Assembly: GCA_000697475.1 (NCBI GenBank)
Contig: JNEU01000838.1
Location: 124,001-188,000, forward strand
Length of the DNA: 64,000 bases
Source: Lichtheimia corymbifera B2541
Lineage: Eukaryota; Mucoromycota; Mucoromycetes; Mucorales; Lichtheimiaceae
Direction of reading: 5' to 3'
A program made the translations under genes and the position numbers. Below are positions 12,665 through 24,985 of this stretch, one piece after another; positions within the stretch are counted from its first letter, which is position 1; every line of letters starts with the position of its first letter. A model generated the notes under the pieces. It was given only the letters and a program-made list of their open reading frames with translations, did not search any database and had not been told where the DNA came from.

Positions 12665-13367
12665 TTTTGCTCTCCCATATGCTGTGCTCTTAATGGTGAG
12701 TTACTTGAACCTTATATCTATGCTGACACTTGTTTTCTTTTGTTTAGTGGATTATATTACTAGCAGTCTTGGAATGGCACGGTGACTCAGGAATTCGCAT
12801 ATTGGTACGAGTGGTCTTGTATAAGTTGGTTCCCAAGTTACCTGGCTCATCCATCTATCTTTGCAGCCCAAGAATCGACATCAAGCGGCACGTCTATCGA
12901 CATTAGGTGGATTTTCGGTTCGGCATTAATTGTAGCATATCTCAAAGCTATCGCTTCCCTGCATCCTATTGTCGTGTTCCAAAGGCACAGACCCACACCA
13001 CCATCTGACACTTTGTATTATTGCATCATTACACCAAATCTACTTCCCAGAATGCCATCTTTGTATATATTATCTTGACTTGCTTATATCATAAATATTC
13101 TGCTTTAGTATCCACACATGAAAAGCCATCATCATGGATAATGGGGAGATTGACAAAATGATTGTGATGCACAAAGGTGAAATGATAGCAAGCACCATCT
13201 ATGATTGTCTTGGAGTGTGTATTGAGTGTGGAATTTACATCACGTCCATTACTCTCATGGTTAAAAGGAATGAAGGAAGATTCGAAACTTAAGAGCATAA
13301 CCAATCCAGATCCGTGTTATTACACATACAATTTTTTAATGATGGAACGCAGAAAAAAAGTATCTAT
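12665..13367. other. intergenic region, nothing recognised
   Basis: A GTGAGT...TTTAG pair (about 12700-12747) could be an intron, but the flanking frames give no conserved protein. The 98-codon open frame at 12782-13078 has no recognisable domain. The rest is the 3' flank of ERV46. Confidence 0.4.
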
Positions 13368-14875
13368 CTACAACGTTTTACCCAAATCTCTCTTTTTCTT
13401 CAATGCACGCTCAGCACGGTAGACCACACGATCAAAAAGTCCTGCTACAGTGAAGATACCGCCGACAATAGCACATACTCCAGTGAGGAAGCTGGTGAAG
13501 GAAGATCGTTCTTCTCGGTAGATGATTTGCATAGGTGAGATATCCATGATGAAAAACACGCCTAACGTGTGTTGAGTGAGCTTTCCAATCACTCTTCCAT
13601 ATAATCCAACTCACCTGGCAATCCTGAAGCATGATCGCCCAGCACACGATCATTTTGCATCACCGAGTATTGATTGGTATATACCGATTTCCCGGAACGT
13701 GGAAGCAACTCGGTGGATACGATCTTTAAAAAGTACTGGTAGACGGTGCGTACTAATAACGAGGGCGAATCAGCAAAAAGAAAAAGATGCATCGCACCAC
13801 GAATCACCATTTTACCTTTATCCGATCTTTTTACTGTTCCAGCCAGAGGATCTGTTACAGTGGTTGTCAATGCCCGACTTGTCACCCAATGATTCGTCAC
13901 AAGATCGCCGAATGTCAAGGAATGGATTTCGTGTGACATGTCAAATGAATGACCATCAGGAGCACCTTGCATATATGTCTTCAAGTCGTGCACATGCATA
14001 TTGGCTTGTTGGAACGATTTTCCAGGTGCAATGTGGAAGTTGCCTCGCACCTTGTTTACGGAAAGACGACCATGGATATTGCAGCCTTCGTTGGATTGTT
14101 TCTCGATCTTTTCACGCCAGTTCTCTCGCACACATTGACTGAATTGATCAGGATCACCCATGCCCCATCCCATGTTGGCGTATGCCTCTCGAATCTCATC
14201 GCATGTGTTGCAGCACCCATCGGGTCGTACGGCAGTGGCACCATAGCAACTTCCGCATTCATTTTCATCTTGTTTCTGAAGAGCCAAATCAGCACCATGG
14301 CTATTGTCACCAAGTTCTAGAAAACGAATCAGTCCCATTATCCATCTTATATCCGTTCTCTTTTTCTTACTTGTCTCCTTTTGCTTGTCAATCAATTGAC
14401 CCATTGAATCCAGTCGTACTTTGTACACATCGTGTGTATATCCACTGATATGTTCTCCACTATCATCCATGATATCCAAGCTGAGCACTGAAATAATGCA
14501 TAGGTAAGCAAGCCTGCCTTTTGTATCCATGGAAACCAGCGGGGAAGAAGCACTACTTACTATGGCAAGGCATCTTTGGAAAGGTTACATTGAACTGAAT
14601 GGTCATCTTGTCTTTGCGACTCTTGTCAACAACTAATTCTGGTTGCCATATGGACGTCTGATATGCAATGAGCTCGGAAAGTACAAGGTAGAATATGATC
14701 AACGCGCTGATGACGGTTACTAAAAAGGCCAATGGGTTACGATCCAAGTGAGTGGTGTCATTGACTTATTTTTACCAGTAGCTCCTGCCGTTGTCTTGAC
14801 CCGAAAATCGTCCAGCGTTTTCGCATAGGCATCAAAGTTACGGAATCGCACAAAGAAGGAACCCTGTTTCGCCAT
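13368..14875 (-). CDS. ERV46: ER-Golgi COPII cargo receptor Erv46/ERGIC3
   Basis: Membrane protein cycling between ER and early Golgi, where with Erv41 it recycles ER residents and sorts secretory cargo. It starts MAKQGSFFVRFRNFDAYAK at 14875, a conserved cytosolic N-terminus ending in KTLDDFRVKT. The first membrane segment is VTVISALIIFYLVLSELIAY. The lumenal domain has TFPKMPCH, VLSLDIMDDSGEH and the conserved Cys cluster CGSCYGA...GCCNTCDEIREAY, then GCNIHGRLSVNKVRGNFH and SFDMSHEIHSLTFG. The second membrane segment lies at VCAIVGGIFTVAGLFDRVVY, followed by a basic cytosolic tail ending KKKRDLGKTL. About seven exons encode about 390 residues, the usual family size. It lies head-to-tail behind FUN30, with 245 bp between the FUN30 stop codon and this start. 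Confidence 0.93.
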
Positions 14876-15074
14876 AGGGAAGGGAAGGGGGCTCGTGTAT
14901 GTGTAGGTAGGTTGAAAAGAACAAGCAAGGGCGAGTGTTCCTCCGCATTTTACTGCTAATCAACATGATAGGTAGGTGTTACACACAATGCATATTCAAG
15001 GTTGTGATCTATATAGTTTACTTTTATGAATCATTGATGGAAACATGCTAATAAAAATAATGCAATGAATGATA

Positions 15075-15097
15075 GTGTTTGTGTGTGTGTGTGTGGA
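15075..15097. repeat. (GT)n microsatellite
   Basis: A short run of GT dinucleotides interrupted once by TTT, just downstream of the FUN30 stop codon in the gap before ERV46. A second partial GTGTGT follows. Confidence 0.8.
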
Positions 15098-15120
15098 TGA
15101 GTGTGTAAATGGTATGGAGA

Positions 15121-18100
15121 TTATGAAAGTAGAACAGCCTTCAATAAACTATGCACAGTCTCCTTTTGATCTTGATCATTCTCCTCCACTTGTCCATCTT
15201 CTCCTACTCCCGATACGCTTCGATCCAAACGCAGCTTAATCTCGGCCATGCTCAAAATATTCTCCTCCACAGATTGATCCGTAACAAACTTGTAGACAGT
15301 GACATCTTGTGTTTGACCAACACCTGCAAAAAAGTCATTGTAAGAATAAACATGGATACTGATAAAGGGAACATGTCACTCACGATGTGCTCGATCTTCG
15401 GCTTGTCGATCATTTTGTGGGTTGAAATCCATATCATGTAACACAACAACACTGCATAGCATAATCAGCATGATGGCTATCTTCATATTGATGATCCAAG
15501 ACTTACTTTGCTGCTGTCAAGTTAATTCCCATGCCACCAGCCTTGGTGCTGAGTAAGAAAACGGTAATGTCTTCATCCTCGTTGAATTGGTCAATCAGAA
15601 CTTGTCTATCTTCCATCTTGGTAGCACCATCGAGTCGCAAAAACCGTAATTGTAAGGTATCCATCACTCTTTCAAGAATATCAAGAAGCTGAGTAAATTG
15701 ACTGAAAATCAAGACTTTTCGACCCTATACATGTTGTTAGCACAAATCCATTCATATTTTGCGTCCTTTCCTTACCTCTTCCTTCATGGCAGGTAATAGC
15801 TTCTTTAACTTTTCGACTTTGCCAGCATTCATCCATTCCTCGTTTTGCAATGCATACTGCTTGATCGACTATGAAATGTATGACTAAATGAGGGACCATG
15901 CAAGGTACAATCCAATGAATCCAATGCCTTACCCTGTGGTTTCTGCAAAGCTTATCCAACTCAAAGTCTGTCATCACTGTCATATCCTGTAAAAAAATGC
16001 ATGTGAGCGATAATTCACTTGGAATAGCCAAATACTACCCACCTCGTATATATAGTCTTCATTGGCATCCCAGTATTGCTCCTCTTTCATGATATCTTTG
16101 GCCATGCTTTTTAACTTGGCGTCATCGTAAATGTTGCGAAACAGCATGGGATGGTTGGCAGCCTTTCGAAGATGCATGACCATATTCTTGAACTGATCGA
16201 GAGCGCCCTTCTTCTTGTTATTGCTATCAATGGCTTGTCGATAGGATTGTCGTGAAGTGCGAAGAATGGTATCATATAATTCCTGCTGTGTCTCTGTCAT
16301 CTTGCATCGCTCGACCACTTGGAACTTTTGCGGCAAGTCTTTGAGAACGTCGGTCTTTCGTCGTCGAAGAACAAAAGGCGTCATCATCTTTTTGGCTCGA
16401 GCAATCCGTTGCTGTGAAAGCATTTGTGCTGTAGAATCTTTGCTGGATGCTGTTTTGATCTTGAAGATCTTGCTCACTTCTTCCTCGTATTCCAATAACA
16501 TGTCAGGTAAAATAAAAGTGAGAAGCGAGACAAGTTCCTGAAGGTTGTTTTGGAGTGGCGTGCCTGTCAACAACAGTCGAAAAGGTGCATGGATGGTCAT
16601 CAATTGCTGGTATCGTTTGCTGGTGCAGTTGCGAACCATATGTCCTTCATCAAGAATTACGGATCGAGGCTTCATCTTGCGTAGAAATTTGCGATCTTCA
16701 TTGTTGCCGGTTGCCACATTGTACGTGCTCACAATCACTTGCCCATCGAAATCATTCTGCCATTCGTCGCGAAGCATAAATCGTTCATCTTGAGAGCCAT
16801 AGTATGAATACACCTTCAATTCAGGACAAAAGCGTTCAAATTCACGCATCCAATTCTCGAGTGTTGAAGTAGGTACAATAATCAAATGTGGTCCAGGATC
16901 ACCAAGTTCATAAATACGACTGAGAAAGCTGATAACTTGGGCTGTTTTGCCGAGACCCATCTCATCTGCCAGGATACCCGAGATGCGTTTACGATAAAGT
17001 AACAATAACCAATTGACACCCAAGAGCTGATAATCTTTCAACTTCATGTCTTTGCTGAGTAATGCTGGTTGCTCGGTCAAGAAACCTTCCATGGCGTCTT
17101 TGTAAAGTTCGGTCGATTGTTGTTGTTGCTCCTTTGCATCGGCGCTGATTGTTGCTAAATGAACACCGGCATCGTCATTGTTGTCGTCAGTGCTCATGCT
17201 GTTTCCTTTCCACACGTCAATGATGTCTTTTAAGCTGGCACCAAGCTCTTCAATCTCTCCAATGATCTGATCCACAATCGAATAACCATCAACCATGTCC
17301 ACATAATTCTGAATAAATCGAGTACTCAATCCCTTCTCCTGGTGCAAAGTCTCTCGTAAATCGTCAATCGTTCCAAAAGGTCGCAAATCAATGATCTTTT
17401 GTGCCTGCTCTTCAGTACAACCGGATATATCTTGGATCTCCTGCGCTGTAGCTCGGTTGTAGAATCGTACTGTCTGATAGTTTTTCTTCACTTCTTCAAC
17501 TAATGCAAGGGGATCCTTGACGTCGTCATCGCTAACATCGCTATCGGTTTCTTCAGGCTCCTCCTCTTCCTCTTCCTCTTCCTCCTCTTCTTCATCATCC
17601 AATGGCTGTATAACAGGTGCTGGCCCACGTTGTCGCATTCTCTTTAATCTCGGTCGTACTGGTTCTGGGGATGCTGATGGTGATGCTGTACGATGCATTC
17701 CGGAAAGGATTCTAGACGCTTGGACTTTACTACCATTGCCTTGTCGTAAAGCATCCAGGATCGACTTCAAGGACATGGTTGAAAAGATAGGTTGTAACTC
17801 TTTAGCTCGTTTGGACAATATCTCTGATTCCTGTCGCTGTCGTTGTTCTCGTTCATCCACATACGCTGCTTCCTCCATATCATCATCGCTATCAAGGATT
17901 GGATTGCCGCGTTTCCGTTTCATAGTATGTCGACGTAACACTCTTCCTTCATCGTCATCATCGCTGTCGTCTGATTTCATAGGTGAGCCGGCCATTCGAG
18001 AAGAAAAGCTACCAGGTGCTGCAGCAGCAGGTCGATCGGTCAAACTGAATGGTGCAGATCGTGCTCGTCGATCGGCTACTCTGATTGCTGGTGAAAAGAT

Positions 18101-18244
18101 AGCATGACCGGCTTGGCTTTTGAGAATATCCTTCACCTGCATCTTGGGTCTAGACGATGTGGGTGATGCATCAGGTGTCCAACCGGGAGGCGACATTGGA
18201 GGTGATCGATTAGGCGCGTACAAGAAAAAGGCGACACGAAGCAT
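15121..18244 (-). CDS. FUN30: SNF2-family chromatin remodeller Fun30/SMARCAD1
   Basis: ATP-dependent nucleosome remodeller of the Fun30/SMARCAD1 branch, acting in heterochromatin maintenance and DNA-end resection. The N-terminus is disordered, rich in Ser and Asp/Glu with a long acidic run, followed by a CUE/HhH-like block ([18 protein letters not shown], then [14 protein letters not shown]). The ATPase has [16 protein letters not shown], Walker [16 protein letters not shown], the DEGH box (in place of DEAH, as in Fun30), [16 protein letters not shown], and motifs [20 protein letters not shown] and [18 protein letters not shown]. One large 5' exon is followed by about six small ones; total about 960 residues. 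The start at 18244 ([16 protein letters not shown]) is preferred because a TATATAG lies about 55 nt upstream. Upstream in-frame ATGs at 18295 and 18364 flank that box; [12 protein letters not shown] at 18196 is the other candidate. Confidence 0.9.
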
Positions 18245-18861
18245 CTTCTTTGTCTCCCAGTGCTTAGATTTTTGTGACTGAGAACTGTGTTGCATGAATT
18301 CTATATAGCTCTTTAATATCCACACATAAACGAAGCGTATTGATTCAATCCCTTGATGTAGCACTGGTCATGATGTGTGATGTAGCTTACTCTATATACT
18401 ATCAAAGAAACTATGGGAATAAATTGGCGTGGTTTTAAGATGGTCATCTATACTAGTTGCTTGCTGCTGTCAAAACAAAATGTTGATATGCCCAAAATTC
18501 CCTAGCCTGAAAAGTGCTTTATCCGTATGCTGAAACTTGTCAGTGATTACAGAAGCTGTTGTTGATATGCAAAGAGTCACTCAACAAGCACTCGTATTGG
18601 GATGCTGTGCACGGATGAGGAGACGCTTTATATAAAGAGCTGGTGGTTTTTCTTGCCTATGTAGCAGATGTCATCCAGGTGTTGGTGCGCTTTCCTAATG
18701 CTGGTCTGATATCCTGAAGCCTGACACAACGACGTCAGTAAACCGTGGCAACCGGCTTCAGTTGATCCAAACTCATTATAAAGGGTTCCCGGTCCTGGAT
18801 GGATAGGGATGCTGGTACGAGCCAAGCATGACAAAGAAGGGATAGAAGACAATCGTTAAAC
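18245..18861. other. 5' flank of FUN30, no gene recognised
   Basis: Contains the TATATAG element (minus strand, about 18300) proposed for FUN30. The rest shows no conserved reading frame. Confidence 0.45.
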
Positions 18862-19179
18862 CTATTTCAAAGCATGATTCGTTAGCACTGCAAGGATTAA
18901 GCAACCAACATTACCAACAGATTTGGCTACGGATGCCTTGATCTTGTCATTACCCCTTGCATCTTTGCAAAATATTGCTACATGGTACAAGTCGCTGTGG
19001 GTGGATGTGCTGCTCTCTTTGCCAATGGTTTTCGCTTCACAAAAACCGTAACCATATGGCTTATTGATGGCAAAATAGCAACAAAGAAGGGAGGATGGAT
19101 TATCAGGTCCAATGGTGGATGCGCTTGGATAATACAACAATCGAGCGCGGCCTGTCATGGTCTGCACATCTACATCCAA
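18862..19179 (-). pseudogene. decayed copy of the 10-12 kb Mucoromycota family
   Basis: On the minus strand a 105-codon open frame contains YGYGFCEAKTIGKESST followed by DLYHVAIFCKDARGNDKIK. This aligns by eye with the conserved core of the gene at 10096-12065 (RVFGEVKPEDADSR, then DFVRIAVFGKDAID): same order, spacing and key residues (E.K; IAxF.KDA). The upstream RPDA-type segment and the downstream domain are not recoverable in frame, so this looks like a truncated remnant rather than a working gene. A small intact gene cannot be excluded. Confidence 0.5.
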
Positions 19180-19260
19180 TGTTCAAATCACGACACAACA
19201 ATAAGTCCAACAAATTGGTGGACCATTTCTACCACGTTGCTGTTACGCAAGCAAGGATAA

Positions 19261-20429
19261 CTTTGTCATGACAACCTGAACGCAGTACGCTATCATGGAT
19301 GATTGCTGAAGAAGGTCAGCTAACGTGTGCACGTATTGTTGAAGAGATTGCATTATTGTCGGCTAGTTAAAGGCTAGTCATGGCAACGGGTTGAGCAGCA
19401 TACTTGAAGCTCAAAAGCTTTCAACTGATCAACCACACGCGTACATTAGCTCATGATCAAGCACCCAATTGTCCAGTAATACGCACATATACACATACAT
19501 AGGACATATAAGACATGCTTCTTTTTATTGATGAATAAATAAGACAAACTACTAGCTAGAGCATGTGGCTGTTGGTTTCCTTGACTCAGAGATCCAAGTA
19601 CTTACAGGAATGACCGCGTGAAGGCCGCCACATATCCATTCCCTCCTCTCCACATGAGGCACCTTCAACATGTGTCAAACGAGGAAGTTGCAAGTGGAAG
19701 GGGGCCACTTTACAACCAATGAGTTTACGCACTGCTACGAAAAGAGATGATACCCAGAACCTGATCCTTATAGGACCATATCATCCATGCGTCTAGTCCG
19801 AAATTTCTTCCAAAGATGTTTAACTTGTTCTCCACAACCCTGGCCGGACATCTTTGAGGCTATCGTAGCAGGCGATTGGTACCAATATATCCAAGACAGG
19901 GTACAGTGAGCCTGCAAGGACAAAGAAGAAAAGGTGGGGCTGCGGATTCTCGCGCTCCTTTTATTTCTTTTAAAAAGCGGCCTTTGAACGTGCTCGATTT
20001 TGACATGCCGAAGTCATGAGTTGTTATCTACAGCATCATGCGGTATCACATCTCCTTGCCAACAATGCTTAATGGTATTGGGTGTGCGCGGTCGAAAATG
20101 TCTCTTTGAAAACACATGATGTCATATTATTCTTTATTGGCACACAGTCGGGACTTCTACACGCTGCAGGATACTTTACTTACACGGATATAGTCAATAC
20201 AGCAGTAGATTACTAAAAGACAAAGTCCAAAGCCCAAGAACGGTATACGAGAGCTACCGTTTCTTGAAGCGCTAAAAAGGAACTAAAAAGACAAGGCTTA
20301 GATAAGGCACACAATGAAGGATGGATGATGGATTTATTACAAAGAATGATTGAAAACACAAAAGTATCCAAATCTCTTATATCAATTATATCCTTATTTT
20401 CCAGAGGAGAAGTCCTTTTTTATTTATAC
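19261..20429. other. gene-poor intergenic region
   Basis: About 1.2 kb with no frame of convincing length or motif on either strand, no tRNA-like sequence and no clear repeat unit. It lies between the decayed family copy and the inverted-repeat arm. Confidence 0.5.
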
Positions 20430-22010
20430 TACAATTTATATCAATGATCAAGGGACCCAAAAAGTCATGGTTGATTGCTAAGCCGTCGACAAATGGTTCG
20501 ATGGTCTTGTTGTTGGCTTCCTTTGCTTTCCATGTCTTCGTATCCTTGCAGTTGAGGATGGTTACATGGGCAGTGGTTTCCATTACGAGTCCACTCACCC
20601 CACGCAACGCCCCCATAAGATTATCTATAAGCACATAACGAGTATCGTATAGAACGTCATGATTAACAGCGCTACATACCAATCAAATTGATGTGCTGGA
20701 CTTCTTGTGTCAGCAGGAGCGACACCAAGGACTATATATAAACAGTGGATTGGTAAAGTGGACAGAGGCATGCAGACGATAACTACCTTGATAGCGACCA
20801 TCGATGTTGAGGAACGCACGCTGGTTACAAGTGAATGATTGACGGATTGATGGTTGTTGTGAAGGTGAAGTGCAATATCATGGACTTCGATGGCCCACTC
20901 AATCACGGGTTTTGGCCACCGAGAAGTGCATAACGCCCTCATCCAAGACTCGAGCACTGTTGCCTTTGTGTTGATTTAATGCCGCAAGTTTTTGGGCCAC
21001 ATCTGGGCCGATATTGGTGATGGTCACGTAATTGTTCGTAGATTGGTCAGCCGTGACCACCTACGCAAGCGTGTTTAAGAATCTTGATACTTTTATACCT
21101 TTTGTTCATGATTCATATTTACCAGTTGTTGCATGAAATCAATCAAATGATTGACTTTATCCTTTGGGCCTTCGAGCTTCAAAAATTTGCCCTTGCGAAA
21201 CGACAGCTTGACACAAGTAGCAGCAGATTTGATCTTCTTCATGGTCTTGGATCTGCCTCCTAAGTGTACCCATATCAAAAGCATATACATGATGAGATTT
21301 GTGCTATATTATTCCTTTCAAGTGACATACCGAACGATGTATCAAGGCCGTGTTGGTATGTTCTCGCACTGGTCTTGTATGTGCAGCGAGCACCTCCCCA
21401 ATCATCCCAGGAATCGGCTGTCTTGATGTGAGATCCTTATCCAGCGTTCTTGAATGTTGTCATACACCAGAAGAATGGGCTTGGAGTGGTCATAATCCTG
21501 GGAATATGAGACCAAAGGAGAGAGATGGTATCCACCTAATAGCACCATTCGTTAGCATAATAAACGCCTTGTTCATTGTCTCCATTCACTGCACCACTTA
21601 CCTTTTTCATATGCATAAAGACCTTTGCTGTGGGTTATTGGAAACCGAGAACCATGGTGTAGTGTGGCCACGCCAAATCAAAAAGCCAAATGAGCCAACG
21701 TCTTTGAGATCAGTCTTGCCGTCTATACAAGCTAGCTCGTCAATGAAACAAGCTCTTCTGCTACATCGGGACCTTTGAATGCACCTGTTGCACCAAGTGT
21801 GGAGCGGCATAACAACGAGAACGAAGAGCGAAGATATTGCCTTGACTACGGCACTTGTACGCACTCCTTGCCTATGAATAGTCAGCACTATTTGATACCT
21901 CACCACAAACAAGAGCATCACCTTGAAGGCATGTCGTGAATGGGGCGAGAAAAGAGAACACGAAAGCGAAGCGTTTGTTTCAAGTCGTGGAGGAGCTGCT
22001 GGTCCCAAAA
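20430..22010 (-). pseudogene. broken copy of an unrecognised gene in the left arm
   Basis: Minus-strand exon-like blocks separated by plausible GT..AG introns. They include a block around NFWDQQLLHDLKQTLRFRV, one around GRSKTMKKIKSAATCVKL...GPKDKVNHLIDFMQQL, one starting VVTADQSTNNYVTITNIG, a Tyr-Gln-ending block (FTCNQRAFLNIDGRYQ), VLGVAPADTRSPAHQ, and a last block (SGLVMETTAHVTILN...FLGPLIID). After HFSVAKTRD the frame hits a stop and shifts before FTCNQRAF, so this copy is broken there. I do not recognise the family; it shows no signal peptide, membrane segment or transposase motif. The paired copy in the right arm is broken at other places. Confidence 0.5.
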
Positions 22011-22860
22011 ATTAAGATTCATACCATAATAAAGAGCCAAATATCACAATGAAACGCTAAAGATCATAGCAAATATGAGTTCATTCACCGTTCATAAAGA
22101 GATCATCCACCATGGCACTTACCAAAGGCTTTGAGGGTGTCAGAAATCAAAGAGTGATATGATGAAAGAAGGAAAAGTGGGCGACTACATCCCTGTTTAT
22201 AAATGGTGGGCGTGAGTGTATTTCTGATGTGATCACGAAAATAAGGAAAGAGTGATAAAATGCCTGTTTATACTGTGCATGCTGGGCGTGGGTATCTCTG
22301 TGACCACAAAAGGAGAAGGTTAGGGATGATAATATGGAATGGCCATGTACATCAATCATCAGGAGGATGAGTGAGCCGATAGATTGAAGGGACGCCTTTA
22401 CAAAGAGTCCTTGTGCGATTGAATGACCACATACAAAAATCAGGATGGTGACCTCATAGATTGATGGAGCTCCTTCACAAATTGAATGACCACGTACATA
22501 AACCAGAATCTAAGATCCTCCATCATCAACAATGACGTTCATGCTATATCATAAATCGCTTGCTGTAATCAAATTACGCGAAAAAAAAGCGTTGTTCGTG
22601 GAGGTATATGTGAGTACTCGTTTCAGAAAGGGGGGTCGATGGCACCTTCGTCGATAAATATGGTGCACAAGCGTAAATGCTCCCAACCACCACAGCCCCA
22701 GCATAGGAGTGGTATAATGGTTTCCGCTACTTGATCAATTTTTAAATAGGATTCAGCAGCCCCGTTCACGGGATTCCCTCGATTATGGATAACGATTGTT
22801 GACAGCAATGAAGGCGACCAAGGCAAACTAGCTACAAGCCTTGTTTATTATCCACTTTGG
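20430..22860. repeat. left arm of large inverted repeat (about 2.4 kb)
   Basis: Read on the minus strand, this segment matches the plus strand of 27331-29175 at many points in the same order: TCCAAGTGGATAATAAAC-like outer sequence; a GATCAA...TGACGGGAA-type block; TCATCATATCACTCTTTG; GACACCCTCAAAGCC; then coding-like blocks (KTMKKIKSAA, GPKDKVNHLIDFMQQLV, DFLGPL). Similarity extends through non-coding and coding-like sequence, so it is a segmental duplication in inverted orientation. Divergence is appreciable, with many substitutions and indels. The left arm keeps about 600 bp (around 21.47-22.04 kb) missing from the right arm. Confidence 0.75.
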
Positions 22861-22879
22861 CATGTGCGTGATGTGGATC

Positions 22880-23110
22880 ACTTGGTTGACGTCTGGTGGA
22901 TTGAAGGGGGGATAGAGATTTGAAGGTCGGAAAAGGGGATCGTATCATTTGCATCGTTGTGTGTATCGTTCGCTAAAGCGTCCTAGCTCACATGCGCATA
23001 TGTATACGAAAAGGATTGACCATGCATCATCCAATACTCGTGCTGAAAAGATAATAAATCCGAGAGTGACGATGGTCAACAATACTGCTTGTCACATAAA
23101 GAAAGCCTGT
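22880..23110. repeat. direct repeat, copy 1 (partner near 26920-27165)
   Basis: GGGGGGATAGAGATTTGAAGG and the following roughly 200 bp match 26930-27165 (GGGGGGATAGAAATTGAAGG) in the same orientation: GATCATTTRCATCGT, then GAGAGTGAYGATG and CAACAT/CAATAC. It lies just inside the inverted-repeat arm, so a direct-orientation block is nested within the inverted structure. Confidence 0.55.
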
Positions 23111-23465
23111 TTCATTGTATGCTTAATAATACATCAATTTATGTTCAAGAAAGGATGAGCTGTGATACAATGTAGCACCAGTACATGAACATACAATGCT
23201 AATCTATGACAATCTTCAGTTAACGCTATCTTATACATGAGAACGAACATTCGTACAAGCTACTATCATAGGCGGACCTTACCCCTTACTATAGGCCACA
23301 GGGGAAAGATCCATTTATGCACTCTCCACCAATAGGATCGATTCTTCAATTCTGCCCTCTCGTTTGTTACACATATACGCCCCTCTGCATCTTCGGCTCT
23401 ATCAGGGTCGACCTACTTGACAATGAACAAACACCATCTACCATATAGGATCACGCTTTCATAAT

Positions 23466-23817
23466 ATGTAAAACATAAAGGTGCCTGCATCTCAAAACTT
23501 TACAATGAAGCGTGGGGTCTTCAATCGAACAAAGTTGCTCGTCGGGGTGAAGCGCACCTTGAGTGCAAGTTTCACGATCGTCGTGGCCGATCTCAGAATC
23601 ACGCAATGTCACCACCAGCCTAGTCGAGAAAAAATTCAAGAGGTCCACCGGATCTACTTTGGCTGGTGGTGACATTGGGTGAATGTGAGATTGGCCACGA
23701 CCATCGTGGAACTTGCACCCAAGGTGCGCTTCACCCAGCCGCGCAACTTTGTTCGATTGAAGACCCCACGTTTCATTGTAAAGTTTTGAGATACAGGCAC
23801 CTTTATGTTTTACATAT
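23466..23817. repeat. fold-back palindrome 1, arms about 165 bp
   Basis: The left arm (from about 23466, containing AAACATAAAGGTGCCTGCAT and CTTCAATCGAACAAAGTTGC) reappears as its reverse complement ending near 23817 (GCAACTTTGTTCGATTGAAG, ATACAGGCACCTTTATGTTT). The centre is at about 23640, near an A-rich AAAAAATTCAAGAGG. The arms are imperfect, with several mismatches. An RNA copy of this segment would form a long hairpin. Confidence 0.85.
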
Positions 23818-24628
23818 GCTTTAGCGTGATCCTATATGATGAGTGGTATTTGTTCATTGTCAAATATCATGCAAATGAGCTGTGTTACACAAGCACGTCC
23901 CTCTGCATCTTCGGCTCTATCAGGGTCGACCTACTTGACAATGAACAAACATCACTTGTCATAAAGCACCATGGTTTCAGCATATGTAAAAACGAGAAAG
24001 CGCATTTATCTCGAAACTTTACAATGAAACATGGGCTCTTTCATAGAACAATATTGCTCGTCGTGGTCGAGCGCACCTTTTCAATTATGTTCCACGAACA
24101 AGCTTACCAATCTTAGATACAGGCACGTCCACGCTTTTACATATGCTGAACTATGACGCTATATGATAAGCGGTATTTGTTCATTTTGAAGCGTCATGCA
24201 AATGAGCTGTGTTACACATGCACGCACCTGCGCATCTTCTGCTCTATCAGGGTCGAGCTACGTCGCAATGAACAAACACCACTTATCACATAACATCATG
24301 CATTCAGCATATGTAAAAACGTATGTGCCTGTATCTCTAAACTTTACAATAAAACATGGGACCTTTCATAGAACAATATTGCTCGTCGTGGTTGAGCGCA
24401 CCTTGTGAATCAAGTTTCACGATCAAGCTTTCTAATCCTAGATCAGGCACATTTACGTTTTGCATATGCTGAAAGCGTGATGCTTATGATAAGTGGTGTT
24501 TTTTCATTGCGAAGTATTATGCAAATGAGCAGTGTTGCACAAGCACGCTCCTGCGCACCTTCCGCTCTATTAGCGTCAAGCTACTTCACAATGAACAAAC
24601 ACCACTTGTCATCATCACGCTTATATCA

Positions 24629-24985
24629 TATGTAAAATATAAATGCGCTTTTATCTCCAAACTTTACAATGAAGCGTGGGGTCTTCAATCGAACAAAGTT
24701 GCTCGTCGGGGTGAAGCGCACCTTGGGTGCAAGTTTCACGATCAACCTCGTCGATTCTAGATTTCGCAATGTCACCACCAGCCAAAGTTGAAAAAAAAAA
24801 TTCAAGAGGTCGACCCACGATCCACTTTGGCTGGTGGTGACATTGCGAAATCTAGGATCGACGAGGTTGATCGTGAAACTTGCACCCAAGGTGCGCTTCA
24901 CCCCGACGAGCAACTTTGTTCGATTGAAGACCCCACGTTTCATTGTAAAATTTAGATATACAGACACCTTTGTGTTTTTACATGT
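24629..24985. repeat. fold-back palindrome 2, arms about 155 bp
   Basis: A near-perfect inverted repeat centred at about 24807. The left arm GAAGCGTGGGGTCTTCAATC, CACCTTGGGTGCAAGTTTCA and ATGTCACCACCAGCC are mirrored as GGCTGGTGGTGACAT, TGAAACTTGCACCCAAGGTG and GATTGAAGACCCCACG. It is homologous to palindrome 1 but with better-matched arms. The centre carries an A-run followed by TTCAAGAGGTCGACC. A 113-codon frame on the minus strand simply reads through both arms. Confidence 0.9.

Noticed and set aside
17517..18107. 196-codon plus-strand open frame rich in Ser
   Set aside because: It is antisense to the acidic/Ser-rich N-terminus of FUN30; the poly-Ser is the reverse reading of GAG/GAA and TCA/TCG codons.
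24626..24967. 113-codon minus-strand frame
   Set aside because: It spans both arms of a palindrome, so its two halves are mirror readings of one repeat. No domain and no promoter.
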